Positions 23,366-35,602 of a DNA stretch of 64,000 nucleotides are shown here, piece by piece. The notes under the pieces were generated by a model. The model was not told the DNA's origin. It ran no database searches and saw only the letters and a program-made list of their open reading frames with translations. Position 1 is the stretch's first letter; the number at the start of each line of letters is the position of its first letter. The position numbers were made by a program, and so were the translations under genes. This DNA comes from Ursus arctos (Eukaryota; Chordata; Mammalia; Carnivora; Ursidae), in assembly GCF_023065955.2 (NCBI RefSeq), contig NW_026623050.1:17876501-17940500 (forward strand). Reading direction: 5' to 3'.

Positions 23366-24722
23366 TAGTTGGAAGCTTAATACCACACAAAGGGAGATAA
23401 TGAAGATATTAGGCAAGGGGGCGCATATAAAGAAAGTAGTGGTGATATTAGCAAAGCAGAGACACACTTTAACATATGTACACTGGAGTTGTGTTTTTAG
23501 TTATAACCACGAATTTGCATATATCCATTCGTAATATGTAACTGAGGTAGAGGTGGTTCTCATATGGGGGTCTGTGGTCATTCTGGGGACCGGACAGCTT
23601 TCTCTCCAAATTTAGTATGTGATTTATTTTCAATGAAAATCTCCAAAAACAAGCACAAATCTACTCTGAATCATCTGGGTGGCTAATGATAATCAAGGAC
23701 TGCCTTATAATTTCAGTTTCATATTCATATTTACAATTATAATTTACAGTTAACAGTTTTGCTAGTCTTTAAATATCATGACTTTAATAGCTCTGGGCTC
23801 ACTTATAATAGTAAAAACAGATGACGCTTTTATGTTGTGTGCACAATGTCTCTGTGGCCTACGGTACCAACAAAAGTTGACAGAGGGTTATACAACAACC
23901 AAACACCAAAAGGCATGCTCAACTCAAAAAGATTTGGCCTATAATACCAAGCATTATATTCACATTTTGACTTAACTTTACTGGTTCTACAGTTATATTT
24001 GCATTTAGTTTTTAAAATTGTTTTGGTTTTATAGTTGTATTAGTGCTATAAGAATAAGGAGATTGCACTAAGTTCATTTTTCTACATCGTAATAAAAATT
24101 TTTTTTCCCTAAACATTTGTGGGGAGTCCTAGAAGAGAAACCACATGTTTTCAAATCTCAACTCCATTATGTAATGGGGAGGCTTTAAACTTTTTATAAT
24201 AAATCTTTAACATCTCTCTCTCTGATATTATCTTGAAGTTAGCAAAAAGTCACACTTAGTCTTTCTAAACATATGACAGAGACCCTAAAACTGAGACAAG
24301 TTCCACCATTAAAGTGATCTTTCTTCAGCTGCATCTTAAAGTTCATCTCAATGTCAAGTTTATGCAGACTTTAATACTGTAAGTCTAGTATTTTTAAAAT
24401 CAATCATTTTATTTGCATTGAAGTCAATACAGCACATTGTATTGTAATTTTTCTGAGTCATAAATACTTTCATGTAGCTCACCTCAATTATTTGCACAAA
24501 TTCTCTGATGAAACCTTACAGTAGTATCAGAAAAAGTCTAGACAGATTGTGTGACAGTAGCAAAAATATATAGAAAATATCCAGAAATAACATATCTTAG
24601 TCCTACTTCAGTACTTATTTCCCTAGTCCTCACTCACTGCCTCTGCTGAGTCAAATGCAGATCTTATTACCAATTTTTTTCAACTTTTTTTGGTTAACAA
24701 TTGAAACAAAGTTGTCCCAGTT

Positions 24723-24805
24723 CAGGTCTCTGTGATGTCTTCCACTACAGTCCTCCGCTCTACCAACTGAGCTATCGAAGGAATCACAGGTCTCTGTGAT
24801 GTCTT
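24723..24805 (-). ncRNA. Tailless retrocopy of pre-tRNA-Tyr 5' half, with 19-bp TSDs
   Basis: The minus strand at 24781-24745 is a 37-nt match to the 5' half of tRNA-Tyr: acceptor strand CCTTCGA, A-box region TAGCTCAGTTGGTAGAGC and anticodon region ACTGTAG (GTA). It is preceded by five bases (TGATT) that look like transcript leader, and followed by TGG, which fits the first intron bases of a pre-tRNA-Tyr. The 45-nt insert (24742-24786) lies between perfect copies of CAGGTCTCTGTGATGTCTT (24723-24741, 24787-24805). No A-tail is present. It is a 3'-truncated pseudogene, not a functional tRNA: D arm present, T arm and 3' acceptor strand missing. Confidence 0.88.
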
Positions 24806-25084
24806 AAAGATCTAGAAATGGGTTAATCCTAAATGTCATTATTATATTTTATTATAATTCAAAACCATTAAAAGTATTGTAGTATTTTTTAAAAAGTCTA
24901 CTTTTACAAAATTTTACTTTTTAATAAAAAATTTTAAGTGATTATACTACTAAATGTGGTAAACTTTTAAATATTGCTGATATGAACATGAAAAGCTGTT
25001 AAAATATATCAAGTAAAAAAAAAGTTGTAGAACACTGCATATAAAAATGTATAACACTGGTACAATTATACAGCTGATCTTAAA

Positions 25085-25785
25085 TATTTACAGAAAAAAA
25101 CCCCCATACTATTGTCTGTTAAGCATGCAACAGTTTTACGTCTAAAAAAGCAATGATGTATGCAAAAATACTTCATTGCTAAAAAATGCCAACCATCACC
25201 TGAGTTTTTAGGGAGTTAATCTTTTTGATGCTGGAGGGTCTTGCCTTAATGTTGGGTGACTACTGACTTACTGGAGTGGTGGTTGAAGTTGGGGTGCTGT
25301 GGCAATTTGTTAAATCAATTGACTCTTTCCTTCATGAAAGATTTCTCTGTAGCACACAATTCTGTCTGATAACATTTTACCCACAGTTGCACTTTCTTCT
25401 AAATGGGAGTCAATCCTTTTTAACCCCGCTGCTGCTTTATTAACTAAGTTTACGTTGTATTCCAAATCCTCTTTTATCACTTCAACAACCTTCACCAAGA
25501 ATAGATTTCATCTCAAGAAACTACTTTCTTGCTCATTCATAAGAAGCAACTCCTCATGAAAGTTTTATCATGAGACTGCAGCAATTCAAACAGTAATAAT
25601 GAAAAAGTTTGAAATGTTGCAAGAATCACCAAAATGTGACGTAGAGATGAAGTGATTAAATGCTTTTGGAAAAACGGTGCCAAGAGACTTGCTCACTGCA
25701 AGGTTGCCACAAAACTTCCATTTGTAAAAAACACAGTATCTGCAAAGCTCATTAAAGTGAAGTACAATAAAATGAGGTATGCCTG
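25085..25785 (-). pseudogene. Internally deleted Tigger1 with transposase C-terminal remnant
   Basis: The right end reads 'AAAATGAGGTATGCCTG' followed by TA, the Tigger1 terminal repeat and target dinucleotide. 'TTGAAATGTTGCAAGAATCA', 'GTTGCCACAAAACTTCCATT' and, further left, 'TTCATTGCTAAAAAATGCCA' are Tigger1 landmarks. On the minus strand 25498-25310 encodes VKVVEVIKEDLEYNVNLVNK, then AAAGLKRIDSHLEES and CYREIFHEGKSQ, the C-terminal part of a TIGD1-like transposase. The core transposase is deleted near 25585. The left terminal repeat was not located, so the left edge is approximate. Confidence 0.85.
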
Positions 25786-26070
25786 TAATTTTAATATGGA
25801 AACTAGCAGAATATTCAGTATGTATGTATTTGACCTATGGAATGATGAGAACTTTCTCATCTTGGAAACAGAAAAATATACACAAAGGAAAAGAGTGCCA
25901 GATTAAACTGTACAAAACCGAAATATTCCTGAAAAAATAAAAAAATAGAAGTGGAAATGTTTCTATAATATATGGCTGACAAAGTATTCCTTATTTCTAT
26001 TACATTATTCCATATGCTATTTTAATTAAACTCTTGGTATTTCAAAAGTTAAATAAAAAGAGAAGAAGAT

Positions 26071-26271
26071 GGGGCGCCTGGGTGGCACAGCGGTTATGCG
26101 TCTGCCTTCGGCTCAGGGCGTGATCCCGGCGTTATGGGATTGAGCCCCACATCAGGCTCCTCTGCTGTGAGCCTGCTACTTCCTCTCCCACTCCCCCTGC
26201 TTGTGTTCCCTCTCTCGCTGGCTGTTTCTATCTCTGTCAAATAAATAAATAAAATCTTAAAAAAAAAAAAA
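26071..26271 (+). mobile_element. CAN-SINE, young bear/panda-type subfamily
   Basis: TSD AGAAGAAGAT at 26061-26070 and 26272-26281. Confidence 0.96.
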
Positions 26272-26398
26272 AGAAGAAGATTTCACGTAACGTGAAATAA
26301 AACGAATAAACACACAGAGAAGAATGTTTAATCTTTCTGGAGAGTAGGTTTAATCAAAGGAATAAAAATTAAAATCATATTGAAAATCCATGTTATAG

Positions 26399-26616
26399 GG
26401 GCATTTGGGTGGCTCAGATGGTTGTGTCTGCCTTTGGCTCAGGTCATGATCTCCAGATCCTGGGATCAAGCCCTATATCAGGCTTCCAGCTCAGCGGAGA
26501 GTCTGCTTCTTCCTCTCCCTCTACTTCCCACCACCCCCCCAACCCCCACTTGTGTTCTCTCTGCCTCTCTAATGAATAAATAAAATCTTAAAAGGAAAAA
26601 AAAGAAAGAAAGAAAA
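26399..26616 (+). mobile_element. CAN-SINE
   Basis: Perfect 17-bp TSD GAAAATCCATGTTATAG at 26382-26398 and 26617-26633. Tail grown into GAAA repeats. Confidence 0.96.
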
Positions 26617-26654
26617 GAAAATCCATGTTATAGTTGCTATAATAGGAAAGTTTA

Positions 26655-26836
26655 GGGGTGCCTGGGTGGCTCAGTGGGTTGAGCATCTGACTTCGGCTCA
26701 GGTCCTGATCTCGGGGTCCTGGGATTGAGCCTGGTGTGGGACTCCTCACTCAGCGGGGAATCTGCTTGTTCTTCTGCCCCGCCCCCTGAGCCTGCTCTCT
26801 CTCTCAGGTAAATAAATAAAATCTTTAAAAAAAATA
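26655..26836 (+). mobile_element. CAN-SINE
   Basis: Near-TSD ATAGGAAAGTTTA / ATAGCAAAGTTA. Begins about 20 bp after the TSD of the preceding SINE. Confidence 0.94.
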
Positions 26837-26839
26837 GCA

Positions 26840-27060
26840 AAGTTAAAAAAAAATTAATTTACCTATGGAAAATGGTTTGAGTGATGTCAACATGGTAAAA
26901 TATCCTACAGCCATTAAAATAATTGTATGATACAGGAAAATGTATGATAAAGTCCATTAAGTTAAATAGCAACATATACAATTTTGTATTTATAATTTTT
27001 TTCAATAATGTAAAAACTTCTTTAAGATGACCTGTATCAATGACAATATACACAATTTAA
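26840..27060 (+). mobile_element. Old L1 3' fragment
   Basis: 'CTACAGCCATTAAAATAATT' and following order resemble the 3' end of old L1. Low similarity. Confidence 0.4.
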
Positions 27061-29517
27061 AAAACCTTGCTAAAGTTCATTACTAAGGAGCATTACTAAA
27101 AATTTTTAATATTTCACTTTTTAAATGAGAGAAATTTAGGAAAAATATTACCTATCTTACTTTCACCACCATTTCAGAAAAGAAAAGGCATTTAATAACA
27201 AAAAATTAGAAAGCATGATCACAGAAGAGGACAGTCCCTCTTGAGAAAAGCTGCCATCTTTGCCATGGACAAATGAAAAGCTAATGTTACTAACATGGGT
27301 CTGAGGACAGACTTTGGGAACCACCACCATAAGGTACTAAGCTGAAAGTTATCTGACTTCAGTGTCTATATGAATAGTAACCAAGAGCCCAACTAACAGG
27401 GTCCTTCCCCTCTACCCCTTTTCACTGCTTCTACCTCAATCAGTCTGAGAAGCTTATCTATGATTTGAGGGAGCAATGATGGGAAGGGTACAGATTATGT
27501 TTCACAAAAGTAGAAAAAGACCAATTCTTAAAAAGGGGGCAAAGTACCAGAAGTCTATGACAATGACAGTTTGCCAGAAAAAAAAAAAAAAGAGAGATGA
27601 TGTAATAACACCAAGAAAGAATACCCACTAGTTCTTCTAGTGATTCAACAAGTCGAAGCAGGCAGACAACGCCACCCTTGTAACCATTTCTTTGTTCAAG
27701 TGGATTCATTCATTAACCTCTGCGCAAATGTGGGGAGATCAATTATTTAGGATGGAAAATTAGTTTAATTGTAAATGGCTATTTTAGTAAGGGTATCACC
27801 TCGCTATAAGGGTGTTAAGAACAGAAACAATACTCTCTTCTAATTTTTTCCTCAAAGGCAGTTTCATATTGCTCTATTTCCCCTTTAAAATGGTTAACTC
27901 TGCCAAAGGCACTATACTTTGATAAAGATAATGATCAAGTAGTAGGATTTAATGCTAATGTAATGCTTTTAATTAATGTTTTATTGGATGACTCTGTGGT
28001 CATTATCCTCAACTTCAGTCAGGCAAGTATAGAATATTTCCTAGAACCAGATTAAACTGGTTTTAGTTCAGCCAATTCACACACAATTAGAACAAGCCAT
28101 TATAATCAAGCAATCATTCGTTGTTGTATTTTTCCAAAATCATCTGTTCAGAAAATAAACTTATTCATCTGCTTTCACTACACATTTAACTTAAATCTTT
28201 TCCCTTAAATTTTGATATCTAAGTAAAAGACCTTAACATTTATACTTGTAGTAAAAGATCTTGAAATTCACAGATCCCTCAATAAAACAAAAATCTAATG
28301 AAAAAAATGTTACAGCAACTTGAAAAAAGTATGAACAATCCATGTACTAGAAGCCAGAGGACCTGGATTCTAATTTCAGCTTTGTAATAAACTAGCTCCA
28401 AGACCTTGGGAAAGGTCAATTAAACTCTGTGACCCTCAGGAAACTGACCTGTAAAATGAAGGTGTGTGAAACTAGATTCCTCCTCCTTCCAATTTAAACA
28501 ATACCTGACTCTACTTGTGTCAGTTTCTGGAGTTATAAAATACTATCCCATTTATTGTCAGTCCCACTTTGGCCACAAGCACTAATCCTGGTACATCTAA
28601 GTCAACCACAAACTAAAAACAGTCATGAGGTTGCTAGTGAGAGTACAAAACTTGTCCCAAGCCCAACTATTTTTGCATTTTGTGACTTGAAATCTTAGAA
28701 TCATTTATGCCTCCCCTGGTTTCCCTTGTTCCCAATAAGCCATCAGTGATAAGGTTTGACTTCTGTTAACAACCTCCTATACCTGATCCCTCACCATTCC
28801 TAGTTTAGCTGGTACAACGGATGCATAAACGAGAGTAATGAGAGATGAGGTGAAAAAGAACCCTATCTACCTTTGTTCACTTCTCTCATTACTGCCTTTT
28901 TGCATCCAATGCTCTGACCAAACTGACCGACTCATTCTCTCCTAGAGCCACCTCAAGATATCCCACCCTCTGTATTCCAACGAGTCACATAGAATTCCTC
29001 CTGTTTCCAGCACTCCCCTCCTGGCAGGCCTCACAGCCCTACCTCAGTTGTTTTAACCCTTATCTCCAGCAATGCCAATATTCTTAAAGCCACACTATAG
29101 AAATACCTTGCGGTAAAGAGGTAACGCATCTGTTTGTGCACCAGGAGAGCACTCCAACTCTCCTAGCATTCCTACCGCTTTTCTGGTCTTCAATACCTCA
29201 CTAATTATCAATAATTCTCCAAATTATAACTAGTGACTCAAAAGTCACTGCAACTTTTTGAAAACTGCATATTAAAGATTAAAATCTCACCATTTATGTA
29301 AGCCTTTTAAAACATTCTTCGGCAGACTTTTTAAATTTTCTTCATAAGGGTCTTAAATATTTCTATTGAGTTCATCCAAGATTAGATTTGTTCGTTGCTC
29401 TTGTGTGTGGGATTTTTCTCATTACATTTTTTCCCCCTCATTACATTTTGTAACAGAATTACTACTCATATGGGGTTAAAAATTTAACTTTACCAGTTGA
29501 TCAAAGTTCTACAGATT
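27061..29517. other. Mostly unassigned intronic sequence
   Basis: Apart from the MIR at 28345 I name nothing here. Pyrimidine-rich parts at 28740-29200 may be degraded L2 but are not convincing. Confidence 0.4.
28345..28500 (+). repeat. MIR
   Basis: 'GGACCTGGATTCTAATTTCA', 'AAGACCTTGGGAAAGGTCAA' and 'GTAAAATGAAGGTG' are MIR-like in order. Confidence 0.7.
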
Positions 29518-29600
29518 AGAGATGCCTGGCTGGCTCAGCTGGCAAAGCATGTGATTCAAAGTTGTAAATTCAAGCCCCACTTAAAAAATAAGTTCTAGAG
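29518..29600 (+). mobile_element. Old short CAN-SINE, internally deleted
   Basis: 'GCCTGGCTGGCTCAGCTGGC', B-box AATTCAAGCCCC, then A-rich tail. Confidence 0.8.
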
Positions 29601-29604
29601 ATAA

Positions 29605-29756
29605 AAATTTAGGGCATGGGGGGCGATGGGTGAAACAGGTGACGGGCTTATTGCGATGAGCATTGAGTAATGTACAGAGTTGTTGAATCACCACCTTGTA
29701 CACTTGAAACTAATGTTAACACTGTATGTTAATTATACTGGAATAATAAAGAAAGA
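29605..29756 (+). mobile_element. Carnivore L1 3' UTR, short
   Basis: 'GGGCTTATTGCGATGAGCAT', 'GTTGAATCACCACCTTGTAC' and 'TGTATGTTAATTATACTGGA' to A-rich tail. 5'-truncated to about 150 bp. Confidence 0.75.
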
Positions 29757-29765
29757 AAAAAAAGA

Positions 29766-29955
29766 GGGGCGCCTGGGTGGCTCAGTTGGTTAAGCACCCA
29801 ACTCTTAATTTCAGCTCAGGTCATGATCTCAGGGTTCTGGGATCAAGCCCCAGGTCAGGCTCAGCACTCAGCAGGGGGTCTGCTTGAAGATTCTCTGCCC
29901 CTCCTATCCCCCCCCCCCCGCTCTCTCTAAAATAAATAAATCTTTAAATAAATAA
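29766..29955 (+). mobile_element. CAN-SINE
   Basis: Inserted directly in the A-tail of the preceding L1 fragment. Contains a C-run (29911-29920). Confidence 0.94.
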
Positions 29956-30618
29956 GGAATAAAATAATGAGATAATCTCTATTTCAGTTTAAACACATAA
30001 TTCATCATTGGGGGCTTATCCACCTCATTTCCATTACACCCTTCCAGGGCTTTTTATTCTTTTTGTAAAAGTTCATTGCACCTTATGCTTTCCCTTCCTA
30101 AAACGTAACACAAATAAAATTAAATCATCATTTGCATCTCTCCTCTAACCCATTAAGCTCCACAAGAACAAGTTGGTCCTGTTGCCCAGCCTAGCTGCTT
30201 GGCATGAACAAGCGCTAGAACACTTTTTGAAATAATGAATGGTAATGTTCCATTATATCTTGTTTTCTTCTTATTTCAGCTTATTTCTGATTAAAGTGAT
30301 AAAAGCTTGCTATTACCCTTTTCACATAATTATTTTATTCATCTCTTGGGTTTAATTTTTAATTGCCAACTGGTTTTCTAAGTTTTTTTCAAATTTGAAA
30401 AGTCGAAGTTGGAAATGAAATTCTACAAATGTATTACCTGAAACTCTGTCCTAAACCTAATTAGAATCTCCTTAACTTTCTTTGCTTCCTAAAGCAGGTC
30501 TTATTTTAGTCAACAGGGACCTAGTCCCTGGCCTCTCTTTTGTACTGAAAAAGTTTTGTTGTTTTTAATGCCCTTTATCAATATAATTCTTTTTAAATTT
30601 TTTAAAGTGAAAATTTTA

Positions 30619-30824
30619 TTTTATTTATTTTTTTTAAAGATTTTATTTATTTATTTGACAGAGATAGAGACAGCCAGCGAGAGAGGGAACACAAGCAAGG
30701 GGAGTGCGAGTGGAAGAAGCAGGCTCACAGCGGAGGAGCCTGATGTGGGGCTCGATCCCATAACGCCGGGATCACGCCCTGAGCCGAAGGCAGCCGCTTA
30801 ACCGCTGTGCCACCCAAGCGCCCC
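30619..30824 (-). mobile_element. CAN-SINE, young bear/panda-type subfamily
   Basis: Perfect 16-bp TSD TAAAGTGAAAATTTTA at 30603-30618 and 30825-30840. Confidence 0.96.
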
Positions 30825-30840
30825 TAAAGTGAAAATTTTA

Positions 30841-30926
30841 AAGTAAACTCTACACCCAACATGGGGCTCGAATTCATGACCCTGAGAGCAAGAGTTACTC
30901 TACCTACTGAGTTAGCCAGGTGCCCT
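30841..30926 (-). mobile_element. Old short CAN-SINE
   Basis: 'CTACACCCAACATGGGGCTC' to 'TGAGTTAGCCAGGTGCCC'. The younger SINE at 30619 inserted next to its T-rich tail. Confidence 0.85.
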
Positions 30927-32588
30927 GATATAATTCTCTTAAATGAACAAGGAAACATTTGTTTTCAAAATAATGAAATTGGGTTAGGTAATCACTACAT
31001 CTCTAGCCTAGGGCAAAAACTTTTAAATTGTCAAAAATAAGAGACAGAGAGCACTTTGAGTTCTAATTTCCCCATTGATTATTGGAATTTTGCCTTTTTT
31101 CAGGGATTTATTGAGAGAACTCATCATAACAATCTATTGGCTGCTAATATGAAAAGTGGGGGGCAGCTTAAACTCTAGGAAAGAAAGCTAAATTTTAAGT
31201 AATTTTAAAGACTGGCTAGCAGATAAGAGTTGAAAAAGAGAAGTATCTACCTCTCAAAAACATCGATGAAATCTAGTTCTTCTCCCAAAGGCAATGGGGA
31301 GCTCAAGCTCCTGTGCTGCCTTCAGGCAGAGGACGGTCTGCTGGAGATGCTGCAGGTGCGTCTAATTCACGGTGATGTGATGAGTAACAGGGAGAGGTTA
31401 GGGTACGCTTAGGAAGAAACTCAACCCTGGAAATCAGAGAAAGCCCCCAGAAGACTGGATATTTAAAATGTAAGAATTAAAAGTTGTCAGTGTTATTGAG
31501 GAAATTTCCATTTGTCTTCCTTCAAGTCCAGGCTGCCGGAACCGTGCTTTAAGCCATACCATCATGGATGCATGGACACAAACTTAGAGCTACACAGATT
31601 TTATGCATTTGTTCTTACCTGCACTAACCAACCCTATAACATTGAAATGTTCTGTGTTCTGCATAAACCATTAGACCTAATTCATCACTGTTTTAGGGCC
31701 TGAAAAATCCTCAAGTAGGAAATATTGTCCTCCTCATTGCTCTTTGTGGGAATATTCCTGATTATATGGTATATCACTCCATACCTCAGAAAGAACCACA
31801 GGGGAATAAAGCCTGAGAAAACGGTGTCAGAGAAGGAAACAAAGTACTGTGTCTCCAAACCACAAATGCTTCTGTACATTCAGAAGATGACCCTGTGCTT
31901 AAAAAAAAAAAGCCAACAATTTTTTAAAAATTAATGCTTTTATTCTATGTCTAAAGCCAAGATATGTTCAACAGATTTCTTAAGAGAATTTATGAACCTC
32001 TGGATATTCTCCACAAAATCAAGTGTGTATATGCATAGAGGTGGGGTTTTTTTCCTAGCAAGGGGATTGACAGTTTCACAGAGCAATCTCTCTTCTGCTC
32101 TTTTTCTGTGTGGATTTTTTTGAGAAAAGTGATTTAAGGTAAGCGTGTTTTTCCCCTTTCCACCAACCCCTCCCAAGTACAACGCAATGCAATTAGGTAA
32201 AACCAGGATACTTATTTCTAAAATGGTTCTCTTATCCTTTTTGTCAGTTGCAAAATAGTCTCTGCACCCAACACAGAAGCTAGCTAGTTGGGTAGTACTA
32301 CTGAACATACTAACGGTAATAAAATGGAATACACTTGGAAAAGATGGTCTTTTCTTTACATTTGTTCATTCTCTAATTCTCAGTAACCTAAACTGTATCA
32401 CCAGCAAGTTGGAGAGCTAAATAGTAGAAGTTTATGCAGGAATCACAAAATCTTAGCACTTGATGAATATATGGAAACCAGGATGGGAACTCAGATTATA
32501 CCTCTCTCCTAAAAGAATGTTAAATTATGACCAAAGTAATGAAAAGTCAGCAGTCAGTTGAAAATTTGTGTACTTATTAAAATGACTA
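30927..32588. other. Unassigned intronic sequence with low repeat content
   Basis: No repeat recognised. Around 31255-31355 GC is higher than in the flanks. A 122-codon minus-strand frame (32308-31940) and several shorter frames overlap, but none resembles a protein I know, and two such frames in 64 kb are about what chance gives. Confidence 0.4.
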
Positions 32589-32784
32589 GGGGCACCTGCG
32601 AGGCTCATATGGTTGAGCGGCTGCCTTTGGCTCAGGTCATGATCCCAGGGTCATGGCATGGAGTCCTGCATCGGGCTCCCAGCTTTGTGGGGAGTCTGCT
32701 TCTCCCTCTGCCCCCCACTCCCCCCTGCTCATGTGCTTGCTCACTCGCTCAAATAAATAAATAAAATCTTTTAAAAAAAGTAAT
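32589..32784 (+). mobile_element. CAN-SINE
   Basis: TSD AAAATGACTA ending at 32588 and at 32785-32794. Confidence 0.94.
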
Positions 32785-33127
32785 AAAATGACTAAAGAGC
32801 ATTTTCTAAACATTTTGGCTTGGAAGTTTGAATTTTCAAAATTTAGTCCTACACCAACAGCTTTTTCTCTGGAAGTTTTTACATTTCAACACAGTTACAT
32901 TCATTATTTATGTGATGATATTCAATTTTTGGCTCTCAGGCAGCTGGCCTGTCCCTCGTCATTAATGTGGGTGTCAAATACAAGATCACCCTTACTCTAA
33001 TCCTGAGGGATTCAAAAGAAAAATCAGAAACAAGTCACTTCCCGGGAAACAAATCCCTAATGGATTTAGCAACTCTAGTCAGTCAGCTCAGTATTTGTGG
33101 ATACTTGTGTGCACATGCTCGTGCATG

Positions 33128-33131
<4 letters not shown>

Positions 33132-33158
<27 letters not shown>
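33132..33158 (+). repeat. (CA)n microsatellite
   Basis: About 13 uninterrupted CA units. Confidence 0.98.
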
Positions 33159-33474
33159 CCAAGATAATACTACATCAAACAGAATATTTTTCTCTTCCTT
33201 CCCTTATCTTTCAATTTTACCCATTATTTCCTTACTGTTATTATCTTTCTCCAGAAACTTAGTCATGTACTTCTCTATGAACCCTGTGCCTTTTCTTCTG
33301 CCCAAATCCCATTATTTTCATGACTCTCTAGATCACGAAGTATTAGAAAATTGAGAAAACTAAAATTATATCAACTTATGTGAAGCTCAGGGGGAAAGTC
33401 TAAAAAACTCCACTTAAAATCCTCAGAACTCAAAAATGTAGAATAGTTTTAAAGAGTTTATCATAAAATCTCAC

Positions 33475-33615
33475 ATTTTATTGAGTGCTGAGTGCCACTA
33501 ACCTAAGTAGTTTTCTTACACTGTTTCAGTTAAATTTCACAATTATCCCAAGACCCTTATATTGATTGGGAAACTACTGCTCAAAGAGGTGAAACTGTGC
33601 CCAATATTGCTAAAT
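33475..33615 (-). repeat. MIR
   Basis: 'TTTATTGAGTGCTGAGTGCC...TGGGAAACTACTGCTCAAAG' in reverse MIR order. Confidence 0.65.
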
Positions 33616-33627
33616 AATAAAAAATCA

Positions 33628-33820
33628 GGCATGGCTGGGTAGCTCAGTTGGTTAAGTGTCTGACTCTTGATTAGGGCTCAGGTTATGATCAACGCAGGGG
33701 TTGTGGGAGAGAGCCCTTGCATCGGACTCTGCGCTCAGTGTGGAGTCTCCTTGTCCTTCTCCCTCTGCTCGTTCCCCTGCTCCCTCTCCCCCTCAAATAA
33801 ATAAATAAAATCTTTAAAAA
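33628..33820 (+). mobile_element. CAN-SINE, diverged
   Basis: Head GGCATGGCTGGGTAGCTCAG, tail CAAATAAATAAATAAAATC. Confidence 0.93.
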
Positions 33821-33822
33821 AT

Positions 33823-35584
33823 AATCATACAGAATAGATAAGCTACCCCAAATTTGAACCTCCCCCAAATTTCAAAATATTAAGAAAACAGAAATCAACC
33901 TACAGTTTTAATGGCCAGTATTTAGCAATAACATGTTAACTAAGAGAGACATATACAACTGACTGGCAGTTTCCCTTTCATATTCAAGATAACAAGAACC
34001 TTGGAGCACAAACAGACCCAACTATGTATGAGCCTTATATTTCCTACTCTATCTCGACTACTTCCTACAATTTATAAAGTTAATGTCTCTGTGTTTATCA
34101 TAAAGCTTCTAATTCAAATCCTTTGATGTTCAGAAGTCTCTGAATGAATAAAATTGAGAAGACCAGCAAAGAAAGAAAAAGAAGATATTTCTCGTTTCTC
34201 AATTAATGGCCATCATGCTACCACTTTTAACTTTGCCTCATCACAAGGGATTATATAATCAGATTCAAGCAATACTGCATTGACTGCATGTTTAAAACCT
34301 GGGTCTTTGATTTTAGATATAGCAAGATCTGAAGATTAAAAAAATAATAAGATTTACCATAGTCTTCCAAAGCAATACAGTGTATGCAACAGCATGATGC
34401 TAAATGAAAATGCCTGACAGAAATTTGTCAAGACTAAACTTCCCTGCTCACCTATGACAATCAAGCCTTTCTGATTCAGAATATGAACAAGTAATGGAAT
34501 TTCTTCAAGAAAGAGGGGGTAAAAAAACCAACAAAACAAAACAAAATAAAGAAACAGGGAAAAAACAAACAAAATTGTATCATATAGCACTTAAGCACAC
34601 ATATAGGAATCAAACATTTGGGATAATATTTGAAGTAGGAGTGATTTAAAAAAAAAGATTTCATATGAGACCTGGAGAAAAAAGAAAAACTCAGATTGTC
34701 ACCCCTTCCTGAGGTTTTAAGTTACAGAATTTTTTTGAACTGTATATGAGACATTGCATATTATTGCCTGGTGATTTCAAAATAAAGAGAAACAAATTTA
34801 TTTAAAATAAAAGCAGTTATATCAATCATTATCTGATAAATATTAGTCTGATAATATTAGTAAGTGGCCAAGACAAAAAAGAAACCACTATTTTCAAGAA
34901 CTGAACTATTTTTCTACTTTACGAGTACATAAAAGTATAGCCAATTTAAAGATGTGACATAGAATAAGACAATAAAAATTGTATTGTCAAATAACAGATG
35001 AATTTGAAAAGCTGATCTATGCTAGCAATGTTACTATATTTGACCAGACTATAAACATCAGTTATTATCCTGAGGTTTTGATACTGGACAGAAACTTTCA
35101 AATGTTCCAGTATAAAAAACATCTTTAGGTACTGAGCCCAAGAATAAAATCCGAGATTCTGCCAAGGCTATTCCTCCTGCCTCGCAATGGCAAAGTTTTT
35201 GTGTAACACAGCAGTAGACCCCACTTTCTTGCCAATATCACGTTCCTTTATCTTCTGCAGCATATGAATGAAACCAGCCCGCTCCTGGGAAGTCTATTAA
35301 TTAATTCTCAAGAAATGAAACAAGAGAAAAAAGTAGCAAATCAATTCAAGCAAAACTCAGTTTTTGTGGTTCTATATTAAAAAATAAAATTAGTGATTGA
35401 TGAGAATAGCTCAAGAAAATGGGAATGACTAGAATAGCTTCTATATGGTTAGAGTTATATTTAATGGACTTGGGTCCTCCTATCATCCTCTGCCTCCCAA
35501 CCCCTGGCTCCTCACAGATATTCTTTTGCACATGAGTACTTCACATTGGAGGCCATCAAGTCCAAAGAATATGATAGCTTTCTT
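33823..35584. other. Unassigned AT-rich intronic sequence
   Basis: No repeat family recognised. Contains A-rich runs (34500-34575). Nothing supported. Confidence 0.45.
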
Positions 35585-35602
35585 TATTTTGCTATAATTT
35601 TT

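Noticed and set aside
24742..24786. Functional tRNA-Tyr gene
   Set aside because: Only the 5' half is present; T arm, B box and 3' acceptor strand are missing.
27236..27345. Short hAT (MER5-like) piece near 'GACTTTGGGAACCACCACC'
   Set aside because: Only about 20 bases of resemblance, not enough to support a feature.
31940..32308. 122-codon minus-strand ORF
   Set aside because: No similarity I recognise. In 64 kb of AT-rich DNA, one or two frames of this length are expected by chance on a rough estimate.
33097..33167. His/Thr and Val/Cys repeat-rich ORFs at 33 kb and 44.6 kb
   Set aside because: Translations of (CA)n microsatellites.
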